A DNA stretch of 64,000 nucleotides. Source: Parabacteroides distasonis. Its GTDB lineage: Bacteria > Bacteroidota > Bacteroidia > Bacteroidales > Tannerellaceae. The notes under the pieces are model-generated. The model was not told where the DNA came from and made no database searches. It saw only the letters and a program-made list of their open reading frames with translations. A program made the translations under genes and the position numbers. Shown here one piece after another: positions 34,912 through 44,429 of this stretch. Positions within the stretch are counted from its first letter, which is position 1; each line of letters begins with the position of its first letter. The stretch spans positions 1-64,000 of the forward strand of contig JAFBIU010000008.1 in NCBI GenBank assembly GCA_021531775.1, in the 5' to 3' direction.

Positions 34912-37023
34912 TCACTCTACGGCCATTCGAAATGTAGAGGCAGGGAGTTGCGCACTATTCTGCAAGTTGGCTCGGGTAAAAGGTTGCCAACCATAACGTA
35001 CATAGCGAGGACGACGTACCTCTGACGATTCCAACCAGATGGTTTCTCCATCGATCGTGGCCTTGGCCGGATAGAACAAGCCCTCCTCCTCTGCTACTTC
35101 AAAGGTGATGGGTTCTTCTGCCCGTGCCGTCTGCAATCCGTGGGCGTAGGTGAAATAGAGATGAACACGACCTGATTCATAAACGGCTTTCTGACAGAGT
35201 GGTCCCGAAGGAACCAGTACATGATGATAGGTATCCTGCAACGCCCATCGGGCCAAACGCTGGCCAATCTCCCGCTTGAATGGTGGATGCACATCCAACG
35301 AATCGCCCAAATCGGAAGAGACGGCCATGCCGGTATGCGGGATGGTCTGCATCAGTCTGCGCTGGCTATCGCGAAACCAGGTCCAGGAGGGACGGTTCAT
35401 GCTCGACAACTGTACATAATAGAAGGGCAACGCCTCGTTCTGCCAGTACCTACGCCAACTGGTGGTCAACAGCTTGAACAGGGTTTCATGTGCCTCGACA
35501 TTGTGGGCATTCGATTCTCCCTGATACCAGATCACCCCTTGAATGGGATAACGTTGTAAAGGGGCAATCCCGCTCTCAAACAGATAACAGGGTTCGGAGG
35601 GATGCCGATAGGCCGGTTTCGTCAGTCCAAACTGGGTAGCGATCGAGTCTCCAGCCTTCAGATTATAGCGTGCACGCTGGCGCGCCCATTGCTGGATAAA
35701 ATCGTTGTGCGTCCAATCGCGCAAGATGGCGGGAAAGTCATTCTCCAGACGATCCCGATCGATCCATGATTCGGTGGTTGAGCCTCCTACGGCATTACAG
35801 ATCAACCCGACCGGTACCTGCAGGCTATCGCGCAACATCTTGCCGAAGTGATAGGCAATGGCTGAAAAGTCAGCGGCTGTAGCAGCGGTAGCGGACTCCC
35901 ATCGGGTCGGCTTGAAATAGTGCAGATGGTTCACCGAATCGATGGCAGACGGAGACCATCGGATTTCCTGCGTCTCCCATCGGGCCTTCATATCGAAGAA
36001 ACGGAGGGCCGGATCCTTGGCATGGGCCAGATCTTCGGTGGCGGTTGCAGCCTGTTTGAGCATAAACTGCATGTTGGATTGTCCGGAGCAGAGCCAAACC
36101 TCACCGACAGCCACCTGCTTGAAAAGGCGTTTCTCCTTCCGGTCGGTCTGGATCAGCAACTGATAATCGGTACCAGCCTTCAAGGGAGCCAACTGTACTT
36201 GCCATTGGCCCTGTACATCGGCAGTCGCCTCACAACGCTGGCCAGCGATGCAAACCGTGACCCGCGTCCCGCTATCGGCCTTTCCCCGCAAGGTCAACGG
36301 CACATCCCGCTGCAAGACCATCCCATCCGTATAGAGGAGTGGAAGTTGCAGACCGCCATAGTTACCCGTAATGGCCTGATAGACCGTACGGGCCAACAGA
36401 CCGGCCCCTTCCGGGTTCGGGTGGATGGCATCCGGCAACAGAAAAGGATAGGGATACAGAGGGGCTTCGAAATCGATCAGATCTGCCTGTGCCACCCGGG
36501 CGACCGTCTCAATGGCCGACTGGATGTCGGTATGCCAACATTTCGTGCCCGACGAGAAGCGAGGATGACGATCGGCAATGGGAGCCAACCGGGCTACAAG
36601 GATGCGCATAGAGGGGTTGGTGGCCTTGAGGGAATCGATGAGTGCCAGATAGTCCGAGACAAACTCATCCCGATAGTTGGGCCAGTTACGGGGATCGGTA
36701 TCGTTGGTGCCCAAGTGAATCACGGCAATATCGGCTCCAAAGGCGAGTGCCTCCCGATATTCGGTCTGCTGGACATAGGGCCGATGACCATGCCGCAAGA
36801 GCGTTGCACCCGGCTTGCCAAAATTGCCGACTACATATCCGTCGCCCAACATACGTTGCAACTGTACAGGATAGGCATCCCGTTCCCGATCTGCCAAACC
36901 GGTACCGTAGGTAATGCTGTTGCCTACACAGGCCACCTTGACAGGGGAACCGGCCTGCACCCACTGAACTGTCAGCATCAGCCAGCAACTCATCCAAAAC
37001 CAATCTATGCGCATCCTTTTCAT
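34912..37023 (-). CDS. nanS: dual-domain SGNH hydrolase / sialate O-acetylesterase
   Basis: A 703-residue secreted protein (signal about residues 1-24, ending VQAGS). Residues 27-220 are an SGNH/GDSL esterase: Ser36 in VACVGNSITYG, GTND near 105 and DAIHPNPEG near 205. Residues 225-640 are a SASA-type sialate O-acetylesterase: LCSGQSNMQF (Ser near 315), GGSTTESWI, IWYQGESNAHN and SLDVHPP (His near 576). Two catalytic domains in one chain resemble NanS of Tannerella forsythia, which removes O-acetyl groups from sialic acid. Other acetyl-esters on glycans are possible. It lies 18 bp behind the DPP IV gene in the same operon; no other sialic acid genes are visible. Symbol is by similarity of architecture. 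Confidence 0.75.
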   Translation of the reverse strand: MKRMRIDWFWMSCWLMLTVQWVQAGSPVKVACVGNSITYGTGLADRERDAYPVQLQRMLGDGYVVGNFGKPGATLLRHGHRPYVQQTEYREALAFGADIAVIHLGTNDTDPRNWPNYRDEFVSDYLALIDSLKATNPSMRILVARLAPIADRHPRFSSGTKCWHTDIQSAIETVARVAQADLIDFEAPLYPYPFLLPDAIHPNPEGAGLLARTVYQAITGNYGGLQLPLLYTDGMVLQRDVPLTLRGKADSGTRVTVCIAGQRCEATADVQGQWQVQLAPLKAGTDYQLLIQTDRKEKRLFKQVAVGEVWLCSGQSNMQFMLKQAATATEDLAHAKDPALRFFDMKARWETQEIRWSPSAIDSVNHLHYFKPTRWESATAATAADFSAIAYHFGKMLRDSLQVPVGLICNAVGGSTTESWIDRDRLENDFPAILRDWTHNDFIQQWARQRARYNLKAGDSIATQFGLTKPAYRHPSEPCYLFESGIAPLQRYPIQGVIWYQGESNAHNVEAHETLFKLLTTSWRRYWQNEALPFYYVQLSSMNRPSWTWFRDSQRRLMQTIPHTGMAVSSDLGDSLDVHPPFKREIGQRLARWALQDTYHHVLVPSGPLCQKAVYESGRVHLYFTYAHGLQTARAEEPITFEVAEEEGLFYPAKATIDGETIWLESSEVRRPRYVRYGWQPFTRANLQNSAQLPASTFRMAVE

Positions 37024-37041
37024 ATAGGTATCATTGAGGAA

Positions 37042-39282
37042 TTATCTGCCTCCTGCCGGCAGGTTCTCTTTCCAATATTTCTCCATACTCTTACGCAGGT
37101 GCAACGTTGTGCCCTCTCCCTCGAAAATACCGTGGCTACGCATCGGATAGCTCAAGAAGGAGAACATCTTGCCATACTTCACCAACTGGTTGATTAGCAG
37201 TTCGGCATTCTGATAGTGCACATTGTCGTCGCCTGTTCCGTGGATAAACAGCAGATTGCCCTTCAAGCCTGAAGCATAAGAGATGGGCGAACCTTTGCGG
37301 TAACCTTCGGGATTGTTCTGAGGCGTGTTCATATAACGCTCCTGATAAATGGTGTCGTAGGTACGCTGGTCGGCCACGGCTGCAATGGCAATACCGGTAG
37401 CAAACACCTCCGGATAGCGGAACATACAGTTCAAGGTCTGGCTACCGCCACCACTCCAGCCAGTGATACCGATGCGGGAAGCATCGATGAAGGGATATTG
37501 GCGTGCCATGTCCTGAATGCCTCGTGCCTGGTCTTCCGAAGCGAAGGTACCCACCTCTCCATAGATACATTTGCGCCATTCACGGCCACGTGGTGCACGG
37601 GCACCCCGGTTCTCGATGCTGACAACGATGTAACCTTGGTTCGACATATATTGTTGCCAGAGGTCGCCACCACCCCAAACATCCTGTACTGTGGCACTTC
37701 CCGGCTCGCCATACACCTCAATGATGACCGGATATTTCTTGTTGGGATCGAAGTCACGCGGCTTGATCATCCAAGCATCCAAAGTCAAATCGCCCGACTT
37801 CACCTTGATGAACTCCTTGGCGTTGACACCCAAAGCAGCATACTGCTGCTTGGCCTCCTGATTCTCTTCGATCAGGCGGACAGACTGATGCTTCGGGAAA
37901 GCGACCATATCGATCACAGGAGGAGTAGCGGCATTGCTGTAGGTATGTACCGCCCACTTGCCGGTCGGAGACATGTTGTAGCGATGCTGACCGGCCTCAT
38001 CCATCGGGCTGAGACGGGTTACTTCGCCCTTGCCCAACAGCTTGGCACTATAGAGATAACGTTGGGTGAAGTTGTCCGGTGAGGCAATGAAATAGACCAA
38101 TCCCTTCTGCATGTCGGTACCGACCTGTTCGATGTAGTCGAAGTCACCCTGGGTGATCGGCAGGATCTCCTTACCGTCGCGACTGACCCGATAGAGGTGG
38201 CGCCAACCGCTCCGTTCGCTCTCCCACGTGAAATATTGGTTGTTCTTCAGCCACATCACGTTGTCGTTGGTCTCCAACCAAGCGGCATCCTGATCGGTAA
38301 AGATATTGGTGGCTTTCGTCTCGCCAATCTTGGCAATCCACACCTTGTTGGTATTCTGCGGACGGTTCATCTGCTGGATAAACAGTTCGTTGCTCTCCGG
38401 GATGAACTCCATGCGGGGAATGTAATGGTTTCGCGGATCGCCCGGGATCTCAATCCAAGTGGTAGCACCACCGTTGGCTGACACATAACCCACCTTGACG
38501 GCCGAGTTGGCGGTACCGGCTTTCGGATAGGGGAAATGGACGAAGGTCGGATAGAGCGAATCCACATTGTTGATCATGTCGAACCAGCCTGTTCCCTCCG
38601 TGTCGCTCTGCCAATAAGCGATGGTCTGACTGTCGGGACTCCAACGGAAACCATCCCGGCAACCAAACTCCTCTTCATAGACCCAGTCGAACGTACCATT
38701 GACAAAACGGTCGTTTCCGTCCTTGGTCAATTGCTGGATGGTACCAGCCTGATTGCCGGTCTCCTCTACATATATATTATTATGCGATACGTAGGCCACC
38801 TTGGAACCGTCGGGCGAGAACTTGGCAAACATCATCGAGGATTCAGGCAGACCCTGACCCAATTGGCGCAACGAATGATCTTCCAGATTCAGCAACCAGT
38901 AATCACCGCGTGTGTCATAACGCCATACACGACGCGTATTGTTGTAGATCAGTACCTTCTTGTTGTCGGTACTCCAGATCAGACTCCGCACACCGATCGG
39001 TTTACCACTCTTCGGATCCACTAACTGCGAAGCCGGAATGATCACCTCCCGGGCATTGTCCTTGGCCCGATAGGCCACTACATCTGTTCCACCTGTCGAA
39101 GCATTGGGCTCCAAACGGCTGTAACGCTCGCCATCTTTCAACCAATTCATGGCACCAATGCCTTTGGTCTGAATCAATTTGCCGGACAGCACCTCCTCCA
39201 ATACCAGCGGTTTCTGGGCGAAACCCAAACCGGCACAGAGCCAAAGAGCCGCGGCAACAGTCCACAATTTGTTCATGTTCAT
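37042..39282 (-). CDS. dipeptidyl peptidase IV (S9B)
   Basis: A 746-residue exported serine peptidase with a signal peptide (LWTVAAALWLCAGLGFA). The N-terminal beta-propeller domain spans about residues 60-490. The alpha/beta hydrolase domain has Ser in ITGWSGGGSQTLN (about 609; most family members have GWSYGG), Asp in HGTGDDNVHYQN (about 683) and His in MRSHGIFEGEG (about 712). DWVYEEEF (about 200) carries the double Glu motif that binds the substrate N-terminus in DPP IV. It releases X-Pro dipeptides, as in asaccharolytic or protein-using Bacteroidales. Confidence 0.93.
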   Translation of the reverse strand: MNMNKLWTVAAALWLCAGLGFAQKPLVLEEVLSGKLIQTKGIGAMNWLKDGERYSRLEPNASTGGTDVVAYRAKDNAREVIIPASQLVDPKSGKPIGVRSLIWSTDNKKVLIYNNTRRVWRYDTRGDYWLLNLEDHSLRQLGQGLPESSMMFAKFSPDGSKVAYVSHNNIYVEETGNQAGTIQQLTKDGNDRFVNGTFDWVYEEEFGCRDGFRWSPDSQTIAYWQSDTEGTGWFDMINNVDSLYPTFVHFPYPKAGTANSAVKVGYVSANGGATTWIEIPGDPRNHYIPRMEFIPESNELFIQQMNRPQNTNKVWIAKIGETKATNIFTDQDAAWLETNDNVMWLKNNQYFTWESERSGWRHLYRVSRDGKEILPITQGDFDYIEQVGTDMQKGLVYFIASPDNFTQRYLYSAKLLGKGEVTRLSPMDEAGQHRYNMSPTGKWAVHTYSNAATPPVIDMVAFPKHQSVRLIEENQEAKQQYAALGVNAKEFIKVKSGDLTLDAWMIKPRDFDPNKKYPVIIEVYGEPGSATVQDVWGGGDLWQQYMSNQGYIVVSIENRGARAPRGREWRKCIYGEVGTFASEDQARGIQDMARQYPFIDASRIGITGWSGGGSQTLNCMFRYPEVFATGIAIAAVADQRTYDTIYQERYMNTPQNNPEGYRKGSPISYASGLKGNLLFIHGTGDDNVHYQNAELLINQLVKYGKMFSFLSYPMRSHGIFEGEGTTLHLRKSMEKYWKENLPAGGR

Positions 39283-39366
39283 TTTTAAACTCTATTATTT
39301 TGTTAAAACTATTAGAAATATCAACCTCTTTATTTCGCAACCCATCGGAAGTAATTGAAATAATTC

Positions 39367-39374
39367 TACCTTTG
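39367..39374 (+). promoter_or_regulatory. promoter-like -7 element
   Basis: TACCTTTG, 31 bp upstream of the small ORF at 39405, with ATTG about 13 bp upstream. Confidence 0.4.
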
Positions 39375-39404
39375 CGCCATCTTATTCCTCATAAGTTTAC
39401 ATAT

Positions 39405-39527
39405 ATGTTAATATCTGCATTTTTAGGTTTTTTGGTTTGGCTGATCAAACCAAAACGAATTTGGGCAGCAATGGTGCGTACAGGTAACTACATCCGACGC
39501 GTCACTTTTTTAGATCCGGATAGCTGA
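39405..39527 (+). CDS. possible small membrane protein
   Basis: A 40-codon ORF with a hydrophobic N-terminus (MLISAFLGFLVWLI) and basic tail (KPKRIWAAMVRTGNYIRR). It is preceded by a promoter-like element and overlaps the 3' end of the convergent 7TM-HD gene by 26 bp. No family recognised. It could equally be a chance ORF. Confidence 0.3.
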   Translation: MLISAFLGFLVWLIKPKRIWAAMVRTGNYIRRVTFLDPDS

Positions 39528-41532
39528 TGCGCGTGTGGAACATGGTCTTCAACTTATCCACGAATACCCCTTTGATCTCTTCTACATCTTTGAAGGTCAA
39601 GGGGGCATTTCGTAACAGTCCGTCTGCAATCTGACTGTCCACAATCTTATCGACCAGCTGTTTGATGCTCTCTTCCGTATGTTCCTTCAGGCTGCGGGAG
39701 GCGGCCTCCACCGAGTCTGCCATCATCAGGATAGCGGTCTCTTTGGAGAAGGGATTCGGACCGGGATAGGTAAACAACTTCTCGTCAATCGGCCGATCGG
39801 GATACTGGTTCTTATAGGAATTGTAGAAGTATTTGGCCTTGCCACTGCCATGATGCGTCCGGATGAAATTGATGACGGCTTTGGGTAGCCCCAATTTCTC
39901 GGCCATCTTCACCCCTTCGGTCACATGACTGATGATGATCTGCGCACTCTGGTCGAACGAGAGTTGGTTATGCGGATTGACAGCACCCTGATTCTCCGTA
40001 AAGAAAGCGGGATTACACATCTTGCCGATGTCGTGATAAAGGGCTCCCGTACGGATCAGCTGGGCATCGGCACCGACACGGGCAGCCGCTTCGGAAGCCA
40101 AGATAGATACCTGCAACGAGTGCTGGAACGTACCGGGACAGGTCTCGCTGAGCCGTTTCAAGGTGGCTGTATTGATGTTGGACAGTTCCACCAAGGTGAT
40201 GCTCGACACATAGCCGAAGGCTTTTTCCAACATATAGACCAGGATGTAGGAGAAGGTGCAGAGAATGAAATTGATACCGAAATAGAGCAACATCATCCAG
40301 TTGATCTTCTTGAAGTCAGCCTCCTGATAGAGGTTCAGACTCAGATAGGCCACCGTAAAAGAGAGGAAGATGAAGAAGGCGCAACGGATCAATTGCGAAC
40401 GTTCGCTCAACTCGCGCAAACTAAAGGTCACGACCATCCCCGTAATGATCTGCAACAGCAGGAACTCATGGGGGAAGGGTGCCATCAACGAACAGATAAT
40501 CGAAATGACCAAATGCGTAAAGAGGGCGGTACGCGAATCAAAGAAGGTGCGCACCACAATCGGCACAATGGCATAAGGCAGGATATAAATGTTGAAGAGG
40601 GCATATCGAATGCACAGTTCCGTAAGCATACAGCTGACAAAAATACAGAGCAACAGGAAAATGACATTCCGCTGGTTACGGATAATCTTCGGGCGGAACG
40701 ACCAAAGATAGAGCCAAAAACAGAACATTACGCCCAATACCAGCACAAACTGGCCGGCCAGCATAAAACTCTGCCGCTGGTTGCCACCTGTCTTGGTCTC
40801 ATAGACAATCTTCAACGAGCGCAACACATTGTAGGTATGGTGATCGACAATCTCTCCCCGATCGACAATGCGCTCCCCCGCCTGTACCAATCCACTGGCC
40901 AACGAGACACCTTGCACCAGATTGTCCCGGATCTTCGTGGACATAATGGAGTCGTAGGTGACATTCTCGGTCAGGTAATTGTTGATGTCGCACGATTGGA
41001 GCGCGGCCTTGTTCATGTAGGAGGGTGCATTGTTCAGCACAAATTCGTAGGCTGTCCGTACGGTGAAGAAGTCAGACACATACTCCGAACGCGCCACATT
41101 GTTCTCCCGCACTTTGACCCGTTCGTACCCCTCCTGCCGCAACCGCTCCAGATCTTGCGACGAAACAATACCTTTATTATAGAGCTTGTTCAGACTATTC
41201 TCGATGTATTGCATATAGGAGGGACTCACCTTACCGCCTTTCGAGGCATTGTAGTCGGCCCGCAACTTGCCGATCTCGGCCGTCTGTATGTCGGGATCCA
41301 TCCGGTAATAGGGTTCAAAATACTGTAACACACTATCCCGTTCCGCCGCAATCACCTCGTCTGTCTTATAGACCGGAAAGTCATTGGGAGCCGTCAACAG
41401 GCCATAACGCCACGGTTTTCCCTCGTAGAACTGGTACCTGAACTTACCTTCCCGCGGGAAGAAGTAGGCAATCAGCAAGGCTATCAAGACAAAAGAGACA
41501 GCCGGATGAATCTTGTAATTCGTTATCTTCAT
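39502..41532 (-). CDS. 7TM-HD phosphohydrolase (PgpH-like)
   Basis: A 676-residue membrane protein. One N-terminal helix (about residues 11-22) is followed by an extracytoplasmic 7TM-HD extracellular domain to about 245, then seven membrane helices (about 255-450) and a cytoplasmic HD domain. TCPGTFQHSLQVSILASEAAARVG and RTGALYHDIGKMCNPAFF hold the metal-binding His and HD residues, and IRTHHGSGKAKYFY follows. PgpH-type proteins hydrolyse c-di-AMP in Firmicutes. The Bacteroidota members are presumed similar, but that is not shown here. ATG 41532 is chosen over GTG 41538. Confidence 0.9.
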   Translation of the reverse strand: MKITNYKIHPAVSFVLIALLIAYFFPREGKFRYQFYEGKPWRYGLLTAPNDFPVYKTDEVIAAERDSVLQYFEPYYRMDPDIQTAEIGKLRADYNASKGGKVSPSYMQYIENSLNKLYNKGIVSSQDLERLRQEGYERVKVRENNVARSEYVSDFFTVRTAYEFVLNNAPSYMNKAALQSCDINNYLTENVTYDSIMSTKIRDNLVQGVSLASGLVQAGERIVDRGEIVDHHTYNVLRSLKIVYETKTGGNQRQSFMLAGQFVLVLGVMFCFWLYLWSFRPKIIRNQRNVIFLLLCIFVSCMLTELCIRYALFNIYILPYAIVPIVVRTFFDSRTALFTHLVISIICSLMAPFPHEFLLLQIITGMVVTFSLRELSERSQLIRCAFFIFLSFTVAYLSLNLYQEADFKKINWMMLLYFGINFILCTFSYILVYMLEKAFGYVSSITLVELSNINTATLKRLSETCPGTFQHSLQVSILASEAAARVGADAQLIRTGALYHDIGKMCNPAFFTENQGAVNPHNQLSFDQSAQIIISHVTEGVKMAEKLGLPKAVINFIRTHHGSGKAKYFYNSYKNQYPDRPIDEKLFTYPGPNPFSKETAILMMADSVEAASRSLKEHTEESIKQLVDKIVDSQIADGLLRNAPLTFKDVEEIKGVFVDKLKTMFHTRISYPDLKK

Positions 41533-41595
41533 AATCACATTTCCTTATTGCGCCGAAATGTACGCAAAAAAGTTTAGTATAAGAAAAAAATAGGC

Positions 41596-41603
41596 TACTT
41601 TTG
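41596..41603 (+). promoter_or_regulatory. promoter of gltX-waaA operon
   Basis: TACTTTTG, 29 bp upstream of gltX. Confidence 0.65.
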
Positions 41604-41631
41604 TCCCAATGTTTTAACGATTCAATGAATT

Positions 41632-43149
41632 ATGACTGAAAGAAAAGTTAGAGTTCGCTTTGCCCCCAGCCCCACGGGAGCTTTGCACATCGGTGGTGTT
41701 CGCACTGCTTTGTATAATTACCTTTTTGCCAAACAACATGGCGGTGACCTGATTCTCCGCATCGAAGATACTGACTCGCAACGTTTTGTTCCGGGTGCAG
41801 AAGCCTATATCATCGAAGCCCTCACCTGGTTGGGCATCCATTTCGACGAGGGCGTAGGCTTTGGCGGCAACTATGGTCCCTATCGGCAGAGTGAACGACG
41901 CGACATCTACAAGCAATATGTCGATCAACTGTTGGCATCCGGCCATGCCTATATCGCATTCGATACGCCGGCCGAACTGGAAGCCAAGCGGAAAGAGGTG
42001 AACAACTTCCAATACGATGCTTCGACCCGTCTGCAAATGCGCAACTCACTGACGCTCTCTCCCGAGGAGACACAGGCGTTGATCGAGTCCGGCCATCAGT
42101 ATGTGGTACGTGCGAAGATCGAGCCGAACGAAGATATCCATGTGAATGACCTGATCCGTGGCGAGGTGGTGATCAACTCCTCCATTCTGGACGACAAGGT
42201 GCTCTACAAGTCAGCCGACCAGCTGCCTACCTATCACTTGGCCAACATTGTGGATGACCACCTGATGGAGGTGACACACGTGATCCGTGGCGAAGAGTGG
42301 TTGCCGAGTGCTCCGTTGCACGTACTGCTCTACCGCTTCTTCGGTTGGGAAGAGACCATGCCGGCCTTTGCCCACCTCTCCCTCCTGTTGAAGCCGGAAG
42401 GTAACGGTAAGCTGAGCAAACGTGATGGCGACCGTCTGGGTTTCCCGGTCTTCCCGTTGGAATGGCACGACCCCAAGACAGGCGATGTCTCTTCAGGGTA
42501 TCGCGAAAGCGGTTATCTGCCGGAAGCCGTCGTGAACTTCTTGGCTTTGTTGGGATGGAATCCGGGCAACGACCAGGAGGTGATGAGCATGGAAGAGCTG
42601 ATTCAGGCATTCGACCTGCACCATTGCAGCAAGAGTGGTGCCAAGTTTGACTACGAGAAGGGAAAATGGTTCAACCATCAGTATATCCAAAAACGCTCCA
42701 ACCAAGAGATTGCTGCCATGTTCCAGCCCATTTTGGAGAGTCATGGCATCCAAGCCGATCCGGCCTATGTGGAAAAGGTGGTGGGCATGATGAAGAACCG
42801 TGTCAACTTCGTAAAGGAGTTGTGGGAGACCTGCTCATTCTTCTTCGTGGCTCCGACCGAATATGACGAGAAGACACGTAAGAAACGTTGGAAAGAGGAT
42901 TCGGCCGCTCAGCTGAGCGAGATGATGGAACTGCTGAAGGTTCGGGAACCGTTCGACATCGAAGGTACCGAGAACGAGGTGAAGGCCTGGATCGAAAGCA
43001 AAGGGTATCACCTGGGCAACATCATGAATGCAACCCGTTTGGCCTTGGTGGGTGAGGGCAAGGGTCCGCACATCTTCGACATTACCGAAGCACTGGGCAA
43101 AGAGGAATCGTTGCGTCGTATCCAGCGTGCCATTGACATTTTAAAGTAA
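41632..43149 (+). CDS. gltX: glutamyl-tRNA synthetase
   Basis: A 505-residue class I aminoacyl-tRNA synthetase that charges tRNA-Glu. [22 protein letters not shown] has the HIGH-type motif (HIGG, residues 19-22), and [13 protein letters not shown] near residue 261 is the KMSKS-type motif. The C-terminal anticodon-binding region is complete. Length is standard for Bacteroidota. It is followed after 7 bp by waaA. Confidence 0.97.
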   Translation: MTERKVRVRFAPSPTGALHIGGVRTALYNYLFAKQHGGDLILRIEDTDSQRFVPGAEAYIIEALTWLGIHFDEGVGFGGNYGPYRQSERRDIYKQYVDQLLASGHAYIAFDTPAELEAKRKEVNNFQYDASTRLQMRNSLTLSPEETQALIESGHQYVVRAKIEPNEDIHVNDLIRGEVVINSSILDDKVLYKSADQLPTYHLANIVDDHLMEVTHVIRGEEWLPSAPLHVLLYRFFGWEETMPAFAHLSLLLKPEGNGKLSKRDGDRLGFPVFPLEWHDPKTGDVSSGYRESGYLPEAVVNFLALLGWNPGNDQEVMSMEELIQAFDLHHCSKSGAKFDYEKGKWFNHQYIQKRSNQEIAAMFQPILESHGIQADPAYVEKVVGMMKNRVNFVKELWETCSFFFVAPTEYDEKTRKKRWKEDSAAQLSEMMELLKVREPFDIEGTENEVKAWIESKGYHLGNIMNATRLALVGEGKGPHIFDITEALGKEESLRRIQRAIDILK

Positions 43150-43156
43150 GACGGCC

Positions 43157-44392
43157 ATGATGTATAGCTTAGCCATCCATCTCTATGCACTCGTCGTAGC
43201 CTGCATCGCCCCCTTCCACCGGAAGGCGCGGCTCATGCGGGCCGGACAGGCACGTACACTCGACCTGTTGCGCGAACGGATCGATCGGAAAGCGAAATAC
43301 ATTTGGTTTCATGCTGCCTCGTTGGGTGAGTTTGAACAGGGTCGTCCGCTGATGGAGCGTATCCGGGCAGAGCATCCGGAATACAAGATCTTGCTGACCT
43401 TCTTCTCCCCATCGGGCTATGAGGTGCGTAAGAACTATGCCGGAGCCGACGTAATCTGTTACCTGCCGTTCGACACGCCCGATCGGGTGCATGACTTTCT
43501 GGATGCGGCCGCTCCAGTGATGGCCTTCTTCATCAAGTATGAGTTTTGGGGCAATTACTTGGAGACCCTGAAAGAACGGGGGATTCCGACCTACATCATC
43601 TCGGCCATCTTCCGACCGGACCAGCTCTTTTTCCAATGGTTTGGGAAAGCTTACCGGAAGATGCTGTTCTACTTCGACCACCTCTTTGTGCAGGACGAAC
43701 GATCCCGTCAACTGTTGGCCGAATATGGCATCACCAACGTGACAGTAGCCGGAGATACCCGTTTCGACCGGGTGCTCGATATTCATCGGGCAGCTCACGA
43801 TGTGGCGGAAGTGGAGGTAATGTTGCAAGCCAAGACAGGCAAAGAGCCCTTCACGATGGTAGCGGGCAGTACGTGGCCGGAAGACGAGGAGATCCTCCTC
43901 CCCTATTTCCAGCAACACCCGGAGATGAAGCTGGTCATTGCTCCGCATGAGATTCACGAGGCACATCTGAAGTCAATCGAATCGCAACTGAAGCGTCCCT
44001 ACCTGCGTCTGTCACAAGCAGCAGGAAAGGACTTGGCTGCCTACGATTGCCTCATCATCGACTGTTTCGGGTTGCTCTCCTCCATCTATCGGTATGGTCA
44101 GGTGGCCTACATCGGAGGTGGTTTTGGGGCAGGCATTCACAACACGTTGGAAGCAGCCGTATATGGCATCCCGGTGCTGTTTGGTCCGAAATATCATAAA
44201 TTCAAGGAGGCCAAGGATCTGATTGCCGCCGGTGGAGGTTTCTCCATAGCGTCGGCCGCCGAGTTCACGACCCGCATGGACGAACTGTTAGACGATGATG
44301 CCTACCGGACACAATCCGGAGAAGCCGCCGGCACCTTCGTATCGAGCCATGCCGGTGCCACCGAACTAATTTTCAAACACATCTTCTCTTAA
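43157..44392 (+). CDS. waaA: 3-deoxy-D-manno-octulosonic acid (Kdo) transferase
   Basis: A 411-residue GT30 enzyme that transfers Kdo to lipid A precursor at the inner membrane. An N-terminal membrane helix (YSLAIHLYALVVACIAPF) is followed by the typical WFHAASLGEFEQGRPLMERI block with the catalytic Glu near residue 60. FFIKYEFWGNYL, ISAIFRPDQLFFQWFG and AYIGGGFGAGIHNTLEAAVYGIPVLFGPKY follow. Starts at 43157 or 43160 (MYSLAIH). Co-transcribed with gltX and closed by a terminator at 44395. Confidence 0.95.
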   Translation: MMYSLAIHLYALVVACIAPFHRKARLMRAGQARTLDLLRERIDRKAKYIWFHAASLGEFEQGRPLMERIRAEHPEYKILLTFFSPSGYEVRKNYAGADVICYLPFDTPDRVHDFLDAAAPVMAFFIKYEFWGNYLETLKERGIPTYIISAIFRPDQLFFQWFGKAYRKMLFYFDHLFVQDERSRQLLAEYGITNVTVAGDTRFDRVLDIHRAAHDVAEVEVMLQAKTGKEPFTMVAGSTWPEDEEILLPYFQQHPEMKLVIAPHEIHEAHLKSIESQLKRPYLRLSQAAGKDLAAYDCLIIDCFGLLSSIYRYGQVAYIGGGFGAGIHNTLEAAVYGIPVLFGPKYHKFKEAKDLIAAGGGFSIASAAEFTTRMDELLDDDAYRTQSGEAAGTFVSSHAGATELIFKHIFS

Positions 44393-44394
44393 TA

Positions 44395-44429
44395 CAAGGT
44401 GCGGTTGACAGCCGCACCTTGCCTTTTTT
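44395..44429 (+). terminator. Rho-independent terminator of gltX-waaA
   Basis: CAAGGTGCGG (44395-44404) pairs with CCGCACCTTG (44412-44421), with TTTTTT following at about 44424-44429. It starts 3 bp after the waaA stop and touches the stop codon of the convergent gene. Confidence 0.9.

Noticed and set aside
39925-41328. 467-codon plus-strand ORF
   Set aside because: Antisense shadow of the 7TM-HD gene.
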